From: Faecalibacterium sp. I4-1-79
GTDB taxonomy: Bacteria; Bacillota; Clostridia; Oscillospirales; Ruminococcaceae
NCBI RefSeq assembly: GCF_023347235.1
Contig: NZ_CP094467.1
Coordinates: forward strand, 1,116,001-1,180,000
Length of the DNA stretch: 64,000 bases
Reading direction: 5' to 3'
Below, in pieces: positions 9,015 through 15,385 of this stretch. Every line of letters starts with the position of its first letter. Positions within the stretch are counted from its first letter, which is position 1. The notes beneath the pieces are model-generated. The model did not search any database and was not told the origin of the DNA. It saw only the letters and a program-made list of their open reading frames with translations. A program made the translations under genes and the position numbers.

Positions 9015-10112
9015 TTAGGCCGAAAAAGCCTCATCAAAAAGCTGAATCGCGTTCTGCCGAATGGATTCCTGAACATGGAGATAATGCTCAGTCATCTCGG
9101 TATCGGCATGGCCTACGATGCTCTGGATGGTCTGAATATCCACGCCCAACGCCTGCATCTGCGACACATAGGTGTGGCGGCAGCTGTGCGGCGTGAGCAA
9201 GCGGACATCGCCCGCTTCTTCCAGAGATTTGCGGAACACATCCCGGAAATGGGTGGGGTTGTAGGGCAAGCCGGTCTTGGGGCTTTCCCAGATGAACTGG
9301 TCGGTGGTATCCCGCAGCTTGATGGCACACGGGCGGACATTCAGCGGCACCGGAATATCCCGGATACTGTCTTTGGATTTCGGACTGCCGATGCTGACCG
9401 TACCTTTTACGACCTTTACTGCCTGCCGGATGTGAATGACAGAGCCATCTTCTTCAATAAACTGCGGCTCCAAAGCCAGAAGTTCCTGCATTCTCATTCC
9501 AGTGCCGAGCAAAAGCCGGATGCTCAAGCCCATGCGGTCATCGGGGAGAACCTTCATTAAGTGGGCGACTTCCTCTGTGGTGAAGGCTTCTTTGCGCTTT
9601 GCGGTGCCGGATGCCCGCATTTTTTCAGCAAGTCGAACCGGGTTGCGGCGCACAAGGTCATTGGCTTCTGCCTTTTGAAAGATCTGGTAGAGCATCCCTC
9701 GTGCCTTGCTGATGTAAGAATCCGAGCGGCCATCGCGCCGCATCCCTTTCAGGAAGTTTTCAATGTCGATGGGGCGTATGACGGTCAAGGGGCGATGATA
9801 AAATCCCTCTTTGAGCATTTTCAGGCAGTATTTGTAGCTTTCCTGTGTCGTGGGAGCGATATTATCCTTGTGACCCTCGAACCATGTATCAGCCCAATCC
9901 TCGAAGTACAGGATCGTGTCCAGCTGGATACCGCTGATAAGCGCATCCTGATACTCTTTCAGTTTGAGCTTGACCTCCTTCTGAGTCTTGCCATAGAAGG
10001 TCTTGAAGCGCGGCGAACCATCTTTCTGGTAGCCGTCCATCATACGTAATTCCCAGCGACCATCGCTGCGGTGGCGAAGCGTACCCTCGCCGTGTGAACG
10101 TTTGCTTGGCAT
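9015..10112 (-). CDS. int: Tyrosine recombinase (ICE integrase)
   Basis: 365 residues, in the range of Tn916-like integrases. An N-terminal arm-binding region and SAM-like core-binding domain (about 65-150) precede the catalytic domain. The catalytic residues are visible: Arg in LLGTGMRMQELL (about 210), the HxxR motif in PHSCRHTYV (about 312) and the nucleophile Tyr in GHADTEMTEHYLHV (about 344). It integrates and excises the ICE at tRNA-Pro; it is the first ICE gene inside attL and reads toward it. GGAGG lies 6 nt upstream of the ATG. A promoter is recognisable at 10149-10177, downstream of the excisionase gene. Confidence 0.95.
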   Translation of the reverse strand: MPSKRSHGEGTLRHRSDGRWELRMMDGYQKDGSPRFKTFYGKTQKEVKLKLKEYQDALISGIQLDTILYFEDWADTWFEGHKDNIAPTTQESYKYCLKMLKEGFYHRPLTVIRPIDIENFLKGMRRDGRSDSYISKARGMLYQIFQKAEANDLVRRNPVRLAEKMRASGTAKRKEAFTTEEVAHLMKVLPDDRMGLSIRLLLGTGMRMQELLALEPQFIEEDGSVIHIRQAVKVVKGTVSIGSPKSKDSIRDIPVPLNVRPCAIKLRDTTDQFIWESPKTGLPYNPTHFRDVFRKSLEEAGDVRLLTPHSCRHTYVSQMQALGVDIQTIQSIVGHADTEMTEHYLHVQESIRQNAIQLFDEAFSA

Positions 10113-10126
10113 ATTGCCTCCTTCCT

Positions 10127-10142
10127 GATGTCAAGTCGTTTC
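10127..10142 (-). repeat. Inverted copy of a 16-bp motif also found near attR
   Basis: Read on the minus strand it is GAAACGACTTGACATC. The motif GAAACGTCTTGACATC lies on the plus strand at 54717-54732, with one mismatch. It lies between the integrase promoter and start codon, so it may bind Int or Xis. Confidence 0.5.
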
Positions 10143-10148
10143 GGGAAT

Positions 10149-10177
10149 AGTATAGAAAAAGAAACCTCTTGAATCAA
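10149..10177 (-). promoter_or_regulatory. Integrase promoter
   Basis: TTGATT and TATACT with a 17-bp spacer on the minus strand, 37 nt upstream of the integrase ATG and just after the excisionase stop codon. Confidence 0.65.
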
Positions 10178-10187
10178 GGATGTCAAA

Positions 10188-10388
10188 TCAGCCATTTACG
10201 CTGTCCGTGATCCACTGAAGAAAACGGTCTTTGGGTACGACCATCCGCTTACCGATGTGGAGCGTGGGAAAGCCGTCCGAACGGAGCAGGATGTAAGCGT
10301 TGGCGCGGGAGATGCCCAGCGCAGCAGCGACATGATCGGCTGTCAGGGTGATGGGAAGCTGCTCATACGAAGTGAACTGAGAGCGCAT
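10188..10388 (-). CDS. xis: Excisionase-like helix-turn-helix protein
   Basis: 66 residues from the ATG at 10388, selected by AGAGG 6 nt upstream; the frame is open further upstream but without a ribosome site. The protein is a small winged-helix/MerR-like DNA-binding domain of the Tn916 Xis class: TADHVAAALGISRANAYILLR forms the helix-turn-helix and HIGKRMVVPKDRFLQWI the wing and last helix. It should bind near the att arms and favour excision. It lies just upstream of the integrase gene, as in many ICEs. Confidence 0.85.
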   Translation of the reverse strand: MRSQFTSYEQLPITLTADHVAAALGISRANAYILLRSDGFPTLHIGKRMVVPKDRFLQWITDSVNG

Positions 10389-10451
10389 AGAATACCTCTT
10401 TTCTCTATATGTTGTGTTAAGTGAATACAGGAACACTATATATTGCACTTT

Positions 10452-10493
10452 GATATGTAACAAGGGGCATCTGCGGTTTGCGGATGCCCCTTG
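10452..10493 (-). repeat. ICE hairpin element, copy 1 (after DUF6551 gene)
   Basis: On the minus strand an 11-bp stem (CAAGGGGCATC and complement, 11-nt loop) starts 27 nt after the stop at 10521 and is followed by TTACATATC. It is one of six hairpin plus TACATA units in this ICE (see findings). A terminator role is possible, but the T tract is weak. Confidence 0.6.
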
Positions 10494-10520
10494 TGTATAT
10501 GGGAGGTATGCCTGAAAATG

Positions 10521-11333
10521 TCAGAATTTCATCGGCAGTGCGTCTTTTCTGCACTTGCCGTTGTAGGCGGTGTAGATGGGAAAAACGTATTTTTTCCATC
10601 CGCGCAGCTTTGCAGGGTCGTCCTGTCCGATGCGGTAAATATCGACCGGGTGGATGCTGCGCAGCGCACGGAGCAGCCGTTCCTCGCTGAACTCGCCGTG
10701 GTACAGTTCCACAAAGTGCATCATGCCTTTCAGAACAGAGGCCCGGAACGAATCCGGTTTGCCCTCCCATGCTGCCACGATGAGCCGCATCGTTTCACAG
10801 TAGAGCGGTTCGCCCATCTGCTTGTAGAGCCGGAAAGCCGTACCAACGCAGCCGATGCGGTAATCGGTCAGCTGCTGGCTGTCATAATTGAGACTCAACC
10901 CCACCCGGTTGGTGGCTGCGAGAAACGCCTTGGAAATAGCATCGCCGCCCACCACCTTGGCACGGAGCTTGATGCCTGCCGTCAGCGGCGCAGAGAAGCC
11001 GTTCTGCTCGGCAAAGAGCAGGGCTTCCTGCTCCACGGTCATGCCCGTGTACACCTTGCAGAGGATCGGCAGATCCTTGCCGCCGTTGCGGAGGATGCGC
11101 CCCTCGATGGTGTGCTGCCCATCCGTTACGATGAACTGACCGTTACGGAAACTGACCTTCGGCTCATTTGCCACATATTCGTTGAAGTGGGCGGCGATCA
11201 GTTCCACACGCTTGCGCTCCACACCACGCTGATACAGTTCGCGGGGATAGACCAGCTTGCTGCTGTGGATGACCATGAGCTGGTACGGCGGGTTGACATG
11301 GATGAAGGGATTGTTACTGTCTTTCAGGCGCAT
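10521..11333 (-). CDS. ParB-like N-terminal domain protein (DUF6551 type)
   Basis: 270 residues. A ParB/sulfiredoxin-like fold is suggested by the segment KVSFRNGQFIVTDGQHTIEGRIL near residue 60-85, where DGQHT replaces the GHRR/GERR box of chromosomal ParB. No HTH equivalent to Spo0J is evident in the C-terminal part. Such proteins occur in ICEs and phages; their role (DNA binding or nucleotide hydrolysis) is not settled. It overlaps the upstream MazF-like gene by 10 nt and has GGAGG 7 nt before its ATG. A hairpin element follows it. Confidence 0.65.
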   Translation of the reverse strand: MRLKDSNNPFIHVNPPYQLMVIHSSKLVYPRELYQRGVERKRVELIAAHFNEYVANEPKVSFRNGQFIVTDGQHTIEGRILRNGGKDLPILCKVYTGMTVEQEALLFAEQNGFSAPLTAGIKLRAKVVGGDAISKAFLAATNRVGLSLNYDSQQLTDYRIGCVGTAFRLYKQMGEPLYCETMRLIVAAWEGKPDSFRASVLKGMMHFVELYHGEFSEERLLRALRSIHPVDIYRIGQDDPAKLRGWKKYVFPIYTAYNGKCRKDALPMKF

Positions 11334-11998
11334 CGCATTTCCTCCTTGATCCTCCAGATGTACGTTTCGGCTTCTTTCAGGATTTCAGCAACCTGCTGCT
11401 TACGCTTCGGGATGGTGAGCAGGCTGGGGTTGAACGTGAAGCTATATTCCAGCCGCTGGATCATTGCGTGTACCGCAGCTTCCAGTTCGGTGTACAGCAT
11501 CATGTCCTCAACGCTCCCAGCGTCCTCAAAGGACGATTTGATGGGTGTGTAGGGATAGAGGGGCGGCTTGCCGTCAACCACCTCAGGCGGCGCGTAAGCC
11601 GCCGTAGAGCGGATGATGGGTGGAAGCCGCTGAATGCTCCCCATCGGGTTCAGGGCAAGACTGGCACGGACAGCATCATCCACCCGGCTCATTTCTTCCG
11701 GGGTGAGGTGTCCGAGAAATTTCAGCACCCTGCTTTTGTCTACGGTAAAGATCTGCTCTGCCTGAACGATGGACGGAACGGAGAGAAAATCGTTCACCAG
11801 CATGCAGTGGGTCGGCTGGGTATACTTTTTTGCAGCCTTGCTTGTCAATGTGGCCACGATCAGCGTAGGCGAGTAAAAATTTCCCACATCGTTCTGGAGA
11901 ACGACTGCCGGACGATTCCCGCTTTGCTCTGAACCGGTGGCGTTGTCGAAACGGGTGAAGAAAATGTCTCCACGCTGGAATTTCCAGTTTTGAATCAA
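11324..11998 (-). CDS. MazF/PemK-like protein with C-terminal extension
   Basis: 224 residues from a TTG start (GGAGGG 5-6 nt upstream; no ATG fits). Residues 1-115 show the MazF/PemK endoribonuclease fold: FQRGDIFFTRF, NRPAVVLQND, VATLTSKAAKKYTQPTH and IVQAEQIFTVDKSRV. The remaining 110 residues are not part of MazF; they contain a helical, coiled-coil-like segment. MazF toxins cleave mRNA and are paired with a small antitoxin. The 75-aa gene immediately upstream is the only candidate partner and does not look like MazE. The extended form may act as a regulator or be self-restrained. Confidence 0.75.
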   Translation of the reverse strand: MIQNWKFQRGDIFFTRFDNATGSEQSGNRPAVVLQNDVGNFYSPTLIVATLTSKAAKKYTQPTHCMLVNDFLSVPSIVQAEQIFTVDKSRVLKFLGHLTPEEMSRVDDAVRASLALNPMGSIQRLPPIIRSTAAYAPPEVVDGKPPLYPYTPIKSSFEDAGSVEDMMLYTELEAAVHAMIQRLEYSFTFNPSLLTIPKRKQQVAEILKEAETYIWRIKEEMRCA

Positions 11999-12016
11999 AA
12001 GCTGCCCTCCTTTTGC

Positions 12017-12060
12017 AATATGTACACCGCCCGCTGCACCTCCTTGGCAGTGGACGGTGT
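12017..12060 (-). repeat. ICE hairpin element, copy 2 (weak stem)
   Basis: AATATGTAC on the plus strand adjoins a weak dyad (ACACCG and CGGTGT with an inner CTGC/GCAG pair), 6 nt after the stop codon of the 75-aa gene. It keeps the position and the TACATAT box of the other copies, but not a strong stem. Confidence 0.4.
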
Positions 12061-12066
12061 GTTTGT

Positions 12067-12294
12067 TCAGCGGTTCATCACAACGTAGTCATGACCGCGC
12101 CGGGTCTGGCAGACTGTGCAAGTGTCCATGCTCCGGTCTGCGCTGGGAACAATGGCGATTTTGAACGCCTTGGATTCTACAAAACTACAAAGGCAGACAC
12201 CGCAGAGCGTGCGGATAGACCGGATCATTTCCGGGGTCAGTTCCATTTCCTCGTAGATCGCTTGCTCTAAGGTGGTACGGTCGTTCTCGTTCAT
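12067..12294 (-). CDS. Small Cys-containing ICE protein, function unknown
   Basis: 75 residues from the ATG at 12294 (GGAGG 6 nt upstream, TAGGAGGTTTT). The N-terminal half is acidic and helical. The second half has Cys residues in GVCLCSF and a CxxC (CTVC) near the C-terminus, which could bind a metal. I do not recognise the family. It is the gene just upstream of the MazF-like protein and downstream of a terminator hairpin, so it could be the partner (antitoxin) of that toxin-like protein or simply the first gene of the int-xis transcript. Confidence 0.6.
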   Translation of the reverse strand: MNENDRTTLEQAIYEEMELTPEMIRSIRTLCGVCLCSFVESKAFKIAIVPSADRSMDTCTVCQTRRGHDYVVMNR

Positions 12295-12340
12295 AAAACC
12301 TCCTATGTAGGACGAAAATGTGGATATATGGAATAAGTAA

Positions 12341-12388
12341 AAAGAACAGGCGTGGACGAAGACCGAAAACAGCATTCGGCCACGCCTG
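12341..12388 (-). terminator. Intrinsic terminator/attenuator in the int-side leader
   Basis: A 9-bp outer stem (CAGGCGTGG and complement) with an inner CCGAA/TTCGG hairpin, followed on the minus strand by TTCTTTTT. It ends about 50 nt before the 75-aa gene start, so downstream expression needs read-through or a very close promoter. Confidence 0.75.
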
Positions 12389-12562
12389 ATTTAATAAGTT
12401 AAGGTCTCGCATATTCGCCCTCGGCTCCCTGCGAGTGGGGCATAAACATCTGGCAGCGGACTTGTACCGCTCCATTGGCATTTCAGCCACCCCGTCTGCT
12501 TTGTGACCGGGCCGCGAATTACGGAAGTATCATTATCGGAGTACCAGATGACGGAACTATTC

Positions 12563-12577
12563 AGTTTTCAAAGAACA
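12563..12577 (-). promoter_or_regulatory. boxA-like antitermination motif
   Basis: On the minus strand TGTTCTTTGAAAACT, the form of boxA found in Firmicute rRNA leaders and 16S-23S spacers, where NusB/NusE bind. No rRNA lies nearby. It precedes the terminator at 12341-12388 on the same transcript. Confidence 0.55.
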
Positions 12578-12655
12578 TGAGTGCAGACATTTCGTTCAGC
12601 GGCTTTCGCCGTCTGGTGAATTGTCCTTTCACTTGGTAGGCATCGAAAACGCCTT

Positions 12656-13144
12656 TCAGACAACCTCAATTTGAAAGTTTTTGATAAAATTAGTAATTCT
12701 GCGGATTTTCTTACTAATATTCTGCTTTGTTGTGCCAAATACTTTAGAAATTTCAACGGTGTCATATTCTTCATAGGCGTACAGAGTAATCAGCTCAAGG
12801 TCTGCATCCGACAAATTTTCCAGCGCAGACAGCAGTCGTTCGTCCTCGATCTCACCAATCCATGTGAAGCGGCTCTTGGTTTCACGATAGTGTTCGGTAA
12901 TAGAAATGGCTTCCTGATACTTGTTCATAAGGGGCGAGTAGGCTTCTTCGCCCTGCTCAAAGGACGGAGCGGCGATTTCCTGCGTGTGGTTCTGGTAAGA
13001 ACGTGCAGCATTGAAAACAGACCAGTCATACTCATACATTGCCTGAATCACTTCAATGCTCATGCCAGCGTCCTCATACTGCTTGCGCATGATAGCCCAC
13101 TGACGGTCAAAGTTCTTCTTTTCCAAACCATAATTAAAGCCCAT
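12656..13144 (-). CDS. Sigma-70 region 4-like regulatory protein
   Basis: 162 residues from the ATG at 13144, fixed by GGAGG 6 nt upstream. The open frame extends further but through terminator hairpins. The C-terminal 60 residues are a sigma region 4-type helix-turn-helix (LENLSDADLELITLYAYEEY, then ISKVFGTTKQNISKKIRRI). The N-terminal 100 residues have no clear region 2, so it may act as an activator or as a minimal sigma factor. Comparable proteins lie in the regulatory modules of Tn916- and Tn1549-like ICEs. Its ribosome site is buried in a perfect 13-bp hairpin and its leader has two terminators, so its expression looks tightly controlled. Confidence 0.75.
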   Translation of the reverse strand: MGFNYGLEKKNFDRQWAIMRKQYEDAGMSIEVIQAMYEYDWSVFNAARSYQNHTQEIAAPSFEQGEEAYSPLMNKYQEAISITEHYRETKSRFTWIGEIEDERLLSALENLSDADLELITLYAYEEYDTVEISKVFGTTKQNISKKIRRITNFIKNFQIEVV

Positions 13145-13152
13145 GTGTAACC

Positions 13153-13192
13153 TCCAAATTTTCGATAAAACGTGAAATGTCGAAAATTTGGA
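13153..13192 (-). promoter_or_regulatory. Hairpin sequestering the sigma gene ribosome-binding site
   Basis: A perfect 13-bp inverted repeat (TCCAAATTTTCGA and complement, 14-nt loop) whose 3' arm on the mRNA contains most of the GGAGG of the sigma-like gene. It could be an RNA switch, or as DNA a 40-bp operator. Confidence 0.7.
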
Positions 13193-13242
13193 GATACTAC
13201 GGATATTTCGCCATCTGGGGCAGCCACGAAAAGAGGGCAAAC

Positions 13243-13270
13243 ATAAAACCTGCTCCTTTTCGGGAGCAGG
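13243..13270 (-). terminator. Attenuator-like hairpin B upstream of the sigma gene
   Basis: Eight base pairs (CCTGCTCC/GGAGCAGG) with a 6-nt loop, followed on the minus strand by TTTTATGTTT. It lies about 100 nt before the sigma start. Confidence 0.6.
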
Positions 13271-13281
13271 CCATCTGAAGC

Positions 13282-13355
13282 TATAAAAAATAGCCGGACA
13301 ACAGCCAACCGAAGGATTTTCAAGCGAAAATCTTTCAGTCAAGCTGCTGCCCGGC
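13282..13355 (-). terminator. Attenuator-like hairpin A upstream of the sigma gene
   Basis: A 13-bp stem with two G-U pairs (GCCGGGCAGCAGC with GCTGTTGTCCGGC on the RNA), an inner 7-bp hairpin and a following TTTTTT. It is a strong intrinsic terminator between the zinc-ribbon and sigma genes. Confidence 0.75.
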
Positions 13356-13463
13356 CATTTGGTGCTACGTTTCATACATTGCCTTATGGCAATGGCCCGT
13401 TGCTCGGTGCTAACAGTCCATATTCAGAGTGCAGTGCACCCGATTGTTTTATAAAACTGATGT

Positions 13464-13628
13464 TTACTTGGCCCGAATGGAAAGGTCGAGCCATAACATT
13501 TTCCGGCAACGCCAGCATTTTATATGGATGAATCCAGTGCAGTCGGCGGTCATTCGATAAAGTTTTAAGTTGCACTTGGGGCAAAACTGCCAGTGTTCCG
13601 TAATTGCTTTCTTCTTATGATCGAGCAT
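13464..13628 (-). CDS. 54-aa Cys4 zinc-ribbon protein
   Basis: A small gene with GGGAGGG 6 nt before its ATG. The protein has CPKC (residues 16-19) and KCWRC (about 37-41), the spacing of a zinc ribbon, followed by a short basic/hydrophobic tail. It resembles the small Com-like or cysteine-rich KTR families found in phages and conjugative transposons, which are proposed regulators of translation or transcription. It lies between two pairs of terminators on the minus strand, which fits a role in leader control, but that is inference. Confidence 0.7.
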   Translation of the reverse strand: MLDHKKKAITEHWQFCPKCNLKLYRMTADCTGFIHIKCWRCRKMLWLDLSIRAK

Positions 13629-13706
13629 GACTTTCCCTCCCAAATATAAAGTTTGCTGCTATATCATAGGAGAAACGGTGGACTGCGGCACTTTGGCTCC
13701 AAAAGC

Positions 13707-13742
13707 GCAAAAACGCCAGCCTCCCATGGCGGGAAGCTGGCG
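13707..13742 (-). terminator. Intrinsic terminator before the zinc-ribbon gene
   Basis: Stem CGCCAGC/GCTGGCG with an inner CCC/GGG pair, followed on the minus strand by TTTTTGCGCTTTT. It lies upstream of the zinc-ribbon gene on the same transcript. Confidence 0.7.
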
Positions 13743-13850
13743 CAATATAACACATCGGCACGATTGTGGAGGGTGGAACGGAACGATTGTGCTTGCTTTG
13801 GGGCGGTCTGGCTTACGGCAGCAGACAGGCTTTTTTTGATGCGTTACCCC

Positions 13851-13891
13851 AATAAAAAATCACAGTTACCTCCACAAACGGCAACTGTGAT
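13851..13891 (-). terminator. First intrinsic terminator of the leftward regulatory leader
   Basis: Nine base pairs (ATCACAGTT/AACTGTGAT) with a 14-nt loop and TTTTTT on the minus strand. No gene lies between it and the divergent XRE promoter region, so any leftward transcript starting there meets it within about 150 nt. Confidence 0.7.
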
Positions 13892-14000
13892 CAGATGGCG
13901 CGTAGAATCGCCCAGGCGAGTTACCGTTTTTTTATAACTCGACCGGGAAATGTAAAAATCGGCACGATAGGACAAAATCACTGGAATGATGATGTTATAC

Positions 14001-14019
14001 CGTTCTTTCCGCAAGAACG
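14001..14019. promoter_or_regulatory. Operator-like dyad upstream of the XRE gene
   Basis: CGTTCTT-TCCGC-AAGAACG is a perfect 7-bp dyad 25 nt upstream of the XRE start, next to TTATAC on one side. A TCGGCACGAT repeat occurs at 13755-13764 and 13959-13968. It is a likely binding site for the XRE protein controlling both directions. Confidence 0.5.
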
Positions 14020-14044
14020 ATACAATACTATTGAGGTGATGATG

Positions 14045-14401
14045 ATGCCGAATGCGGATGCGATTGCTTTAGGAAAGCAGATAAAGGCTGTCCGAAAAGC
14101 GATGAAAATGACACAAGAGCAACTGGCACTGAAAAGTAATGTTTCGGTGAAGTATATCGCCAATATTGAAAATGGAAAACAGAATCCTTCTTTTGACATT
14201 TTAAGTTCAATTCTCCATGTTCTGCCACTTTCCTTGGATTCGGTTATCAACCCGAACTTATCAGAAGCAGAGCGCGAATGTCGAGAGTTAGAATCGATTT
14301 ATTTTGCTTGTCCGCCAGAAATGCGAAAAACTCTGTTGGATGCCACAAGGTCACTCGCAATCCATTTGACAGAACTTTCAGAACAGAACAAAAACACCTA
14401 A
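14045..14401 (+). CDS. XRE-family HTH repressor of the ICE regulatory module
   Basis: About 118 residues from ATG 14045 (GAGG 8 nt upstream; ATGs at 14039 and 14042 are also possible). Residues 5-65 form a Cro/CI-type helix-turn-helix: LGKQIKAVRKAMKMTQEQLA, LKSNVSVKYIANIENGKQNPS. The C-terminal 50 residues are helical and could dimerise. It is the only plus-strand gene of the ICE apart from the IS transposase, and is divergent from the leader that runs to the zinc-ribbon and sigma genes. That layout suggests the maintenance repressor of the element. The surrounding DNA is visibly A+T-richer than the neighbours. Confidence 0.82.
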   Translation: MPNADAIALGKQIKAVRKAMKMTQEQLALKSNVSVKYIANIENGKQNPSFDILSSILHVLPLSLDSVINPNLSEAERECRELESIYFACPPEMRKTLLDATRSLAIHLTELSEQNKNT

Positions 14402-14404
14402 GCT

Positions 14405-14442
14405 GCCAGAGTGGACGTTACGCTTCTCTCTGGCGTTCTTTT
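14405..14442 (+). terminator. Terminator of the XRE gene
   Basis: GCCAGAG/CTCTGGC stem followed by GTTCTTTT, 4 nt after the stop codon. Confidence 0.7.
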
Positions 14443-14523
14443 GTCTGAATACGCAATATTCTAACAGGTCATTCAATAAAATCACGTGAAAAGCAAACGA
14501 ATTACACAATAATTTTCTCGTAA

Positions 14524-14745
14524 TCAGTCTCGTTGTGGATTTTGAACCTCTTTTTCAATGGCAAGATCATTTTCTAGCGTATCATATAGTTCTTGTGGGG
14601 TACGGCATAAGACTGCGTAGAAGTTGATAGGAGCACCCTCATTAAAAAGCCGTACATACCCCCATCGACATGGGAGAACCTCTAAATAGGATGCCGTTTG
14701 CAAAAAATCTTCAAACTCTCTCAGAACATCTTCGAAGGATTGCAT
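14524..14745 (-). CDS. Hypothetical 73-aa acidic protein
   Basis: A small gene with a good ribosome site (GGAGG 7 nt before ATG). The protein is acidic, with a predicted helix (SFEDVLREFEDFLQTAS), a central beta-rich part (WGYVRLFNEGAPINFYAV) and a second helix. I do not recognise the family. It is convergent with the XRE gene and lies downstream of the wHTH gene at 14885 on the same strand, separated by a bidirectional terminator, so it probably has its own promoter. Confidence 0.55.
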   Translation of the reverse strand: MQSFEDVLREFEDFLQTASYLEVLPCRWGYVRLFNEGAPINFYAVLCRTPQELYDTLENDLAIEKEVQNPQRD

Positions 14746-14830
14746 CTTACCGCCTCCTAAAATCTTTTTTCTATATTTTAGAAAAGATTATTTCCGATTG
14801 CAAGGATGTCAATTTTTATCTATCCAGCTA

Positions 14831-14885
14831 ACGATAAAAGCCATACTCAAGGTCTAAGTTACCCATTGAGTATGGCTTTTATCGT
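14831..14885. terminator. 20-bp perfect hairpin, bidirectional terminator
   Basis: A 20-bp perfect inverted repeat (14831-14850 and 14866-14885) with a 15-nt loop; both strands carry CTTTTAT after the GC part of the stem. The right arm touches the stop codon of the wHTH gene. Confidence 0.8.
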
Positions 14886-15310
14886 TATAAGGAATCTTTT
14901 TTCACTGAAATGTTCGGCATAAATTGGTAGCCGAGGTTGGAAATCGTTCGAATATAGACAGGTACAGCTCTATCATCCTCGATTTTTTGCCGGATGCGTC
15001 CAATTGTATTGGTGACAGCAGTCAGGCAGCTTTCACTATCCTGATGCCACACGGCTTCAAATATCTGCTCTTTTGTAAACAATTGCCCCGGATGCCGTGC
15101 CATTAAACTTAAAACGCCATATTCGTAACGGCTCATGTACACTTCCTGTCCGTTTTTGAAAACACGACGGTGTTCTAAGTTTATTTCCAGACCGGGATAA
15201 TTCAAAGTGTCTGGCGCAGCACGGTTCATTTCAATCCACTCAAAAATCGTCTGCTCTTGGGGAGGGCAGTGGCCCTTCGTGATACGAACAATAACTTCAA
15301 TTTTTTGCAT
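14885..15310 (-). CDS. Winged-helix (OmpR/PhoB C-terminal type) regulator without receiver
   Basis: 141 residues. Residues about 50-135 form a Trans_reg_C winged helix: YPGLEINLEHRRVFKNGQEV, MSRYEYGVLSLMARHPGQLFTKEQIFEAVW and IGRIRQKIEDD followed by the typical YIRTISNLGYQF. The N-terminal 45 residues are not a receiver domain, so activity is not controlled by phosphotransfer in the usual way. The ribosome site is weak. It lies immediately downstream of the ABC transporter pair on the same strand and may regulate or be co-regulated with that cargo. Confidence 0.8.
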   Translation of the reverse strand: MQKIEVIVRITKGHCPPQEQTIFEWIEMNRAAPDTLNYPGLEINLEHRRVFKNGQEVYMSRYEYGVLSLMARHPGQLFTKEQIFEAVWHQDSESCLTAVTNTIGRIRQKIEDDRAVPVYIRTISNLGYQFMPNISVKKDSL

Positions 15311-15385
15311 AGAATTCTTCTAGAATCTTTGGTGAACAACTTCTCACAGACATTTAATGCTCCGCATCGCATACGCTGAATTTTG

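Larger units (their letters stand above)
12295..12655 (-). other. Structured leader between the sigma-like gene and the int-side operon
   Basis: 361 bp without a convincing gene. On the minus strand it holds, in order, a boxA-like motif, a stretch with small potential reading frames that run into the hairpin, and an intrinsic terminator 50 nt before the 75-aa gene. The arrangement fits a leader controlled by termination and antitermination. Confidence 0.5.

Noticed and set aside
12185-12490. 101-aa frame reading through the attenuator hairpin, as a gene or leader peptide
   Set aside because: Weak ribosome site, no protein features, and the frame runs through a terminator; at most a short leader peptide near its start.
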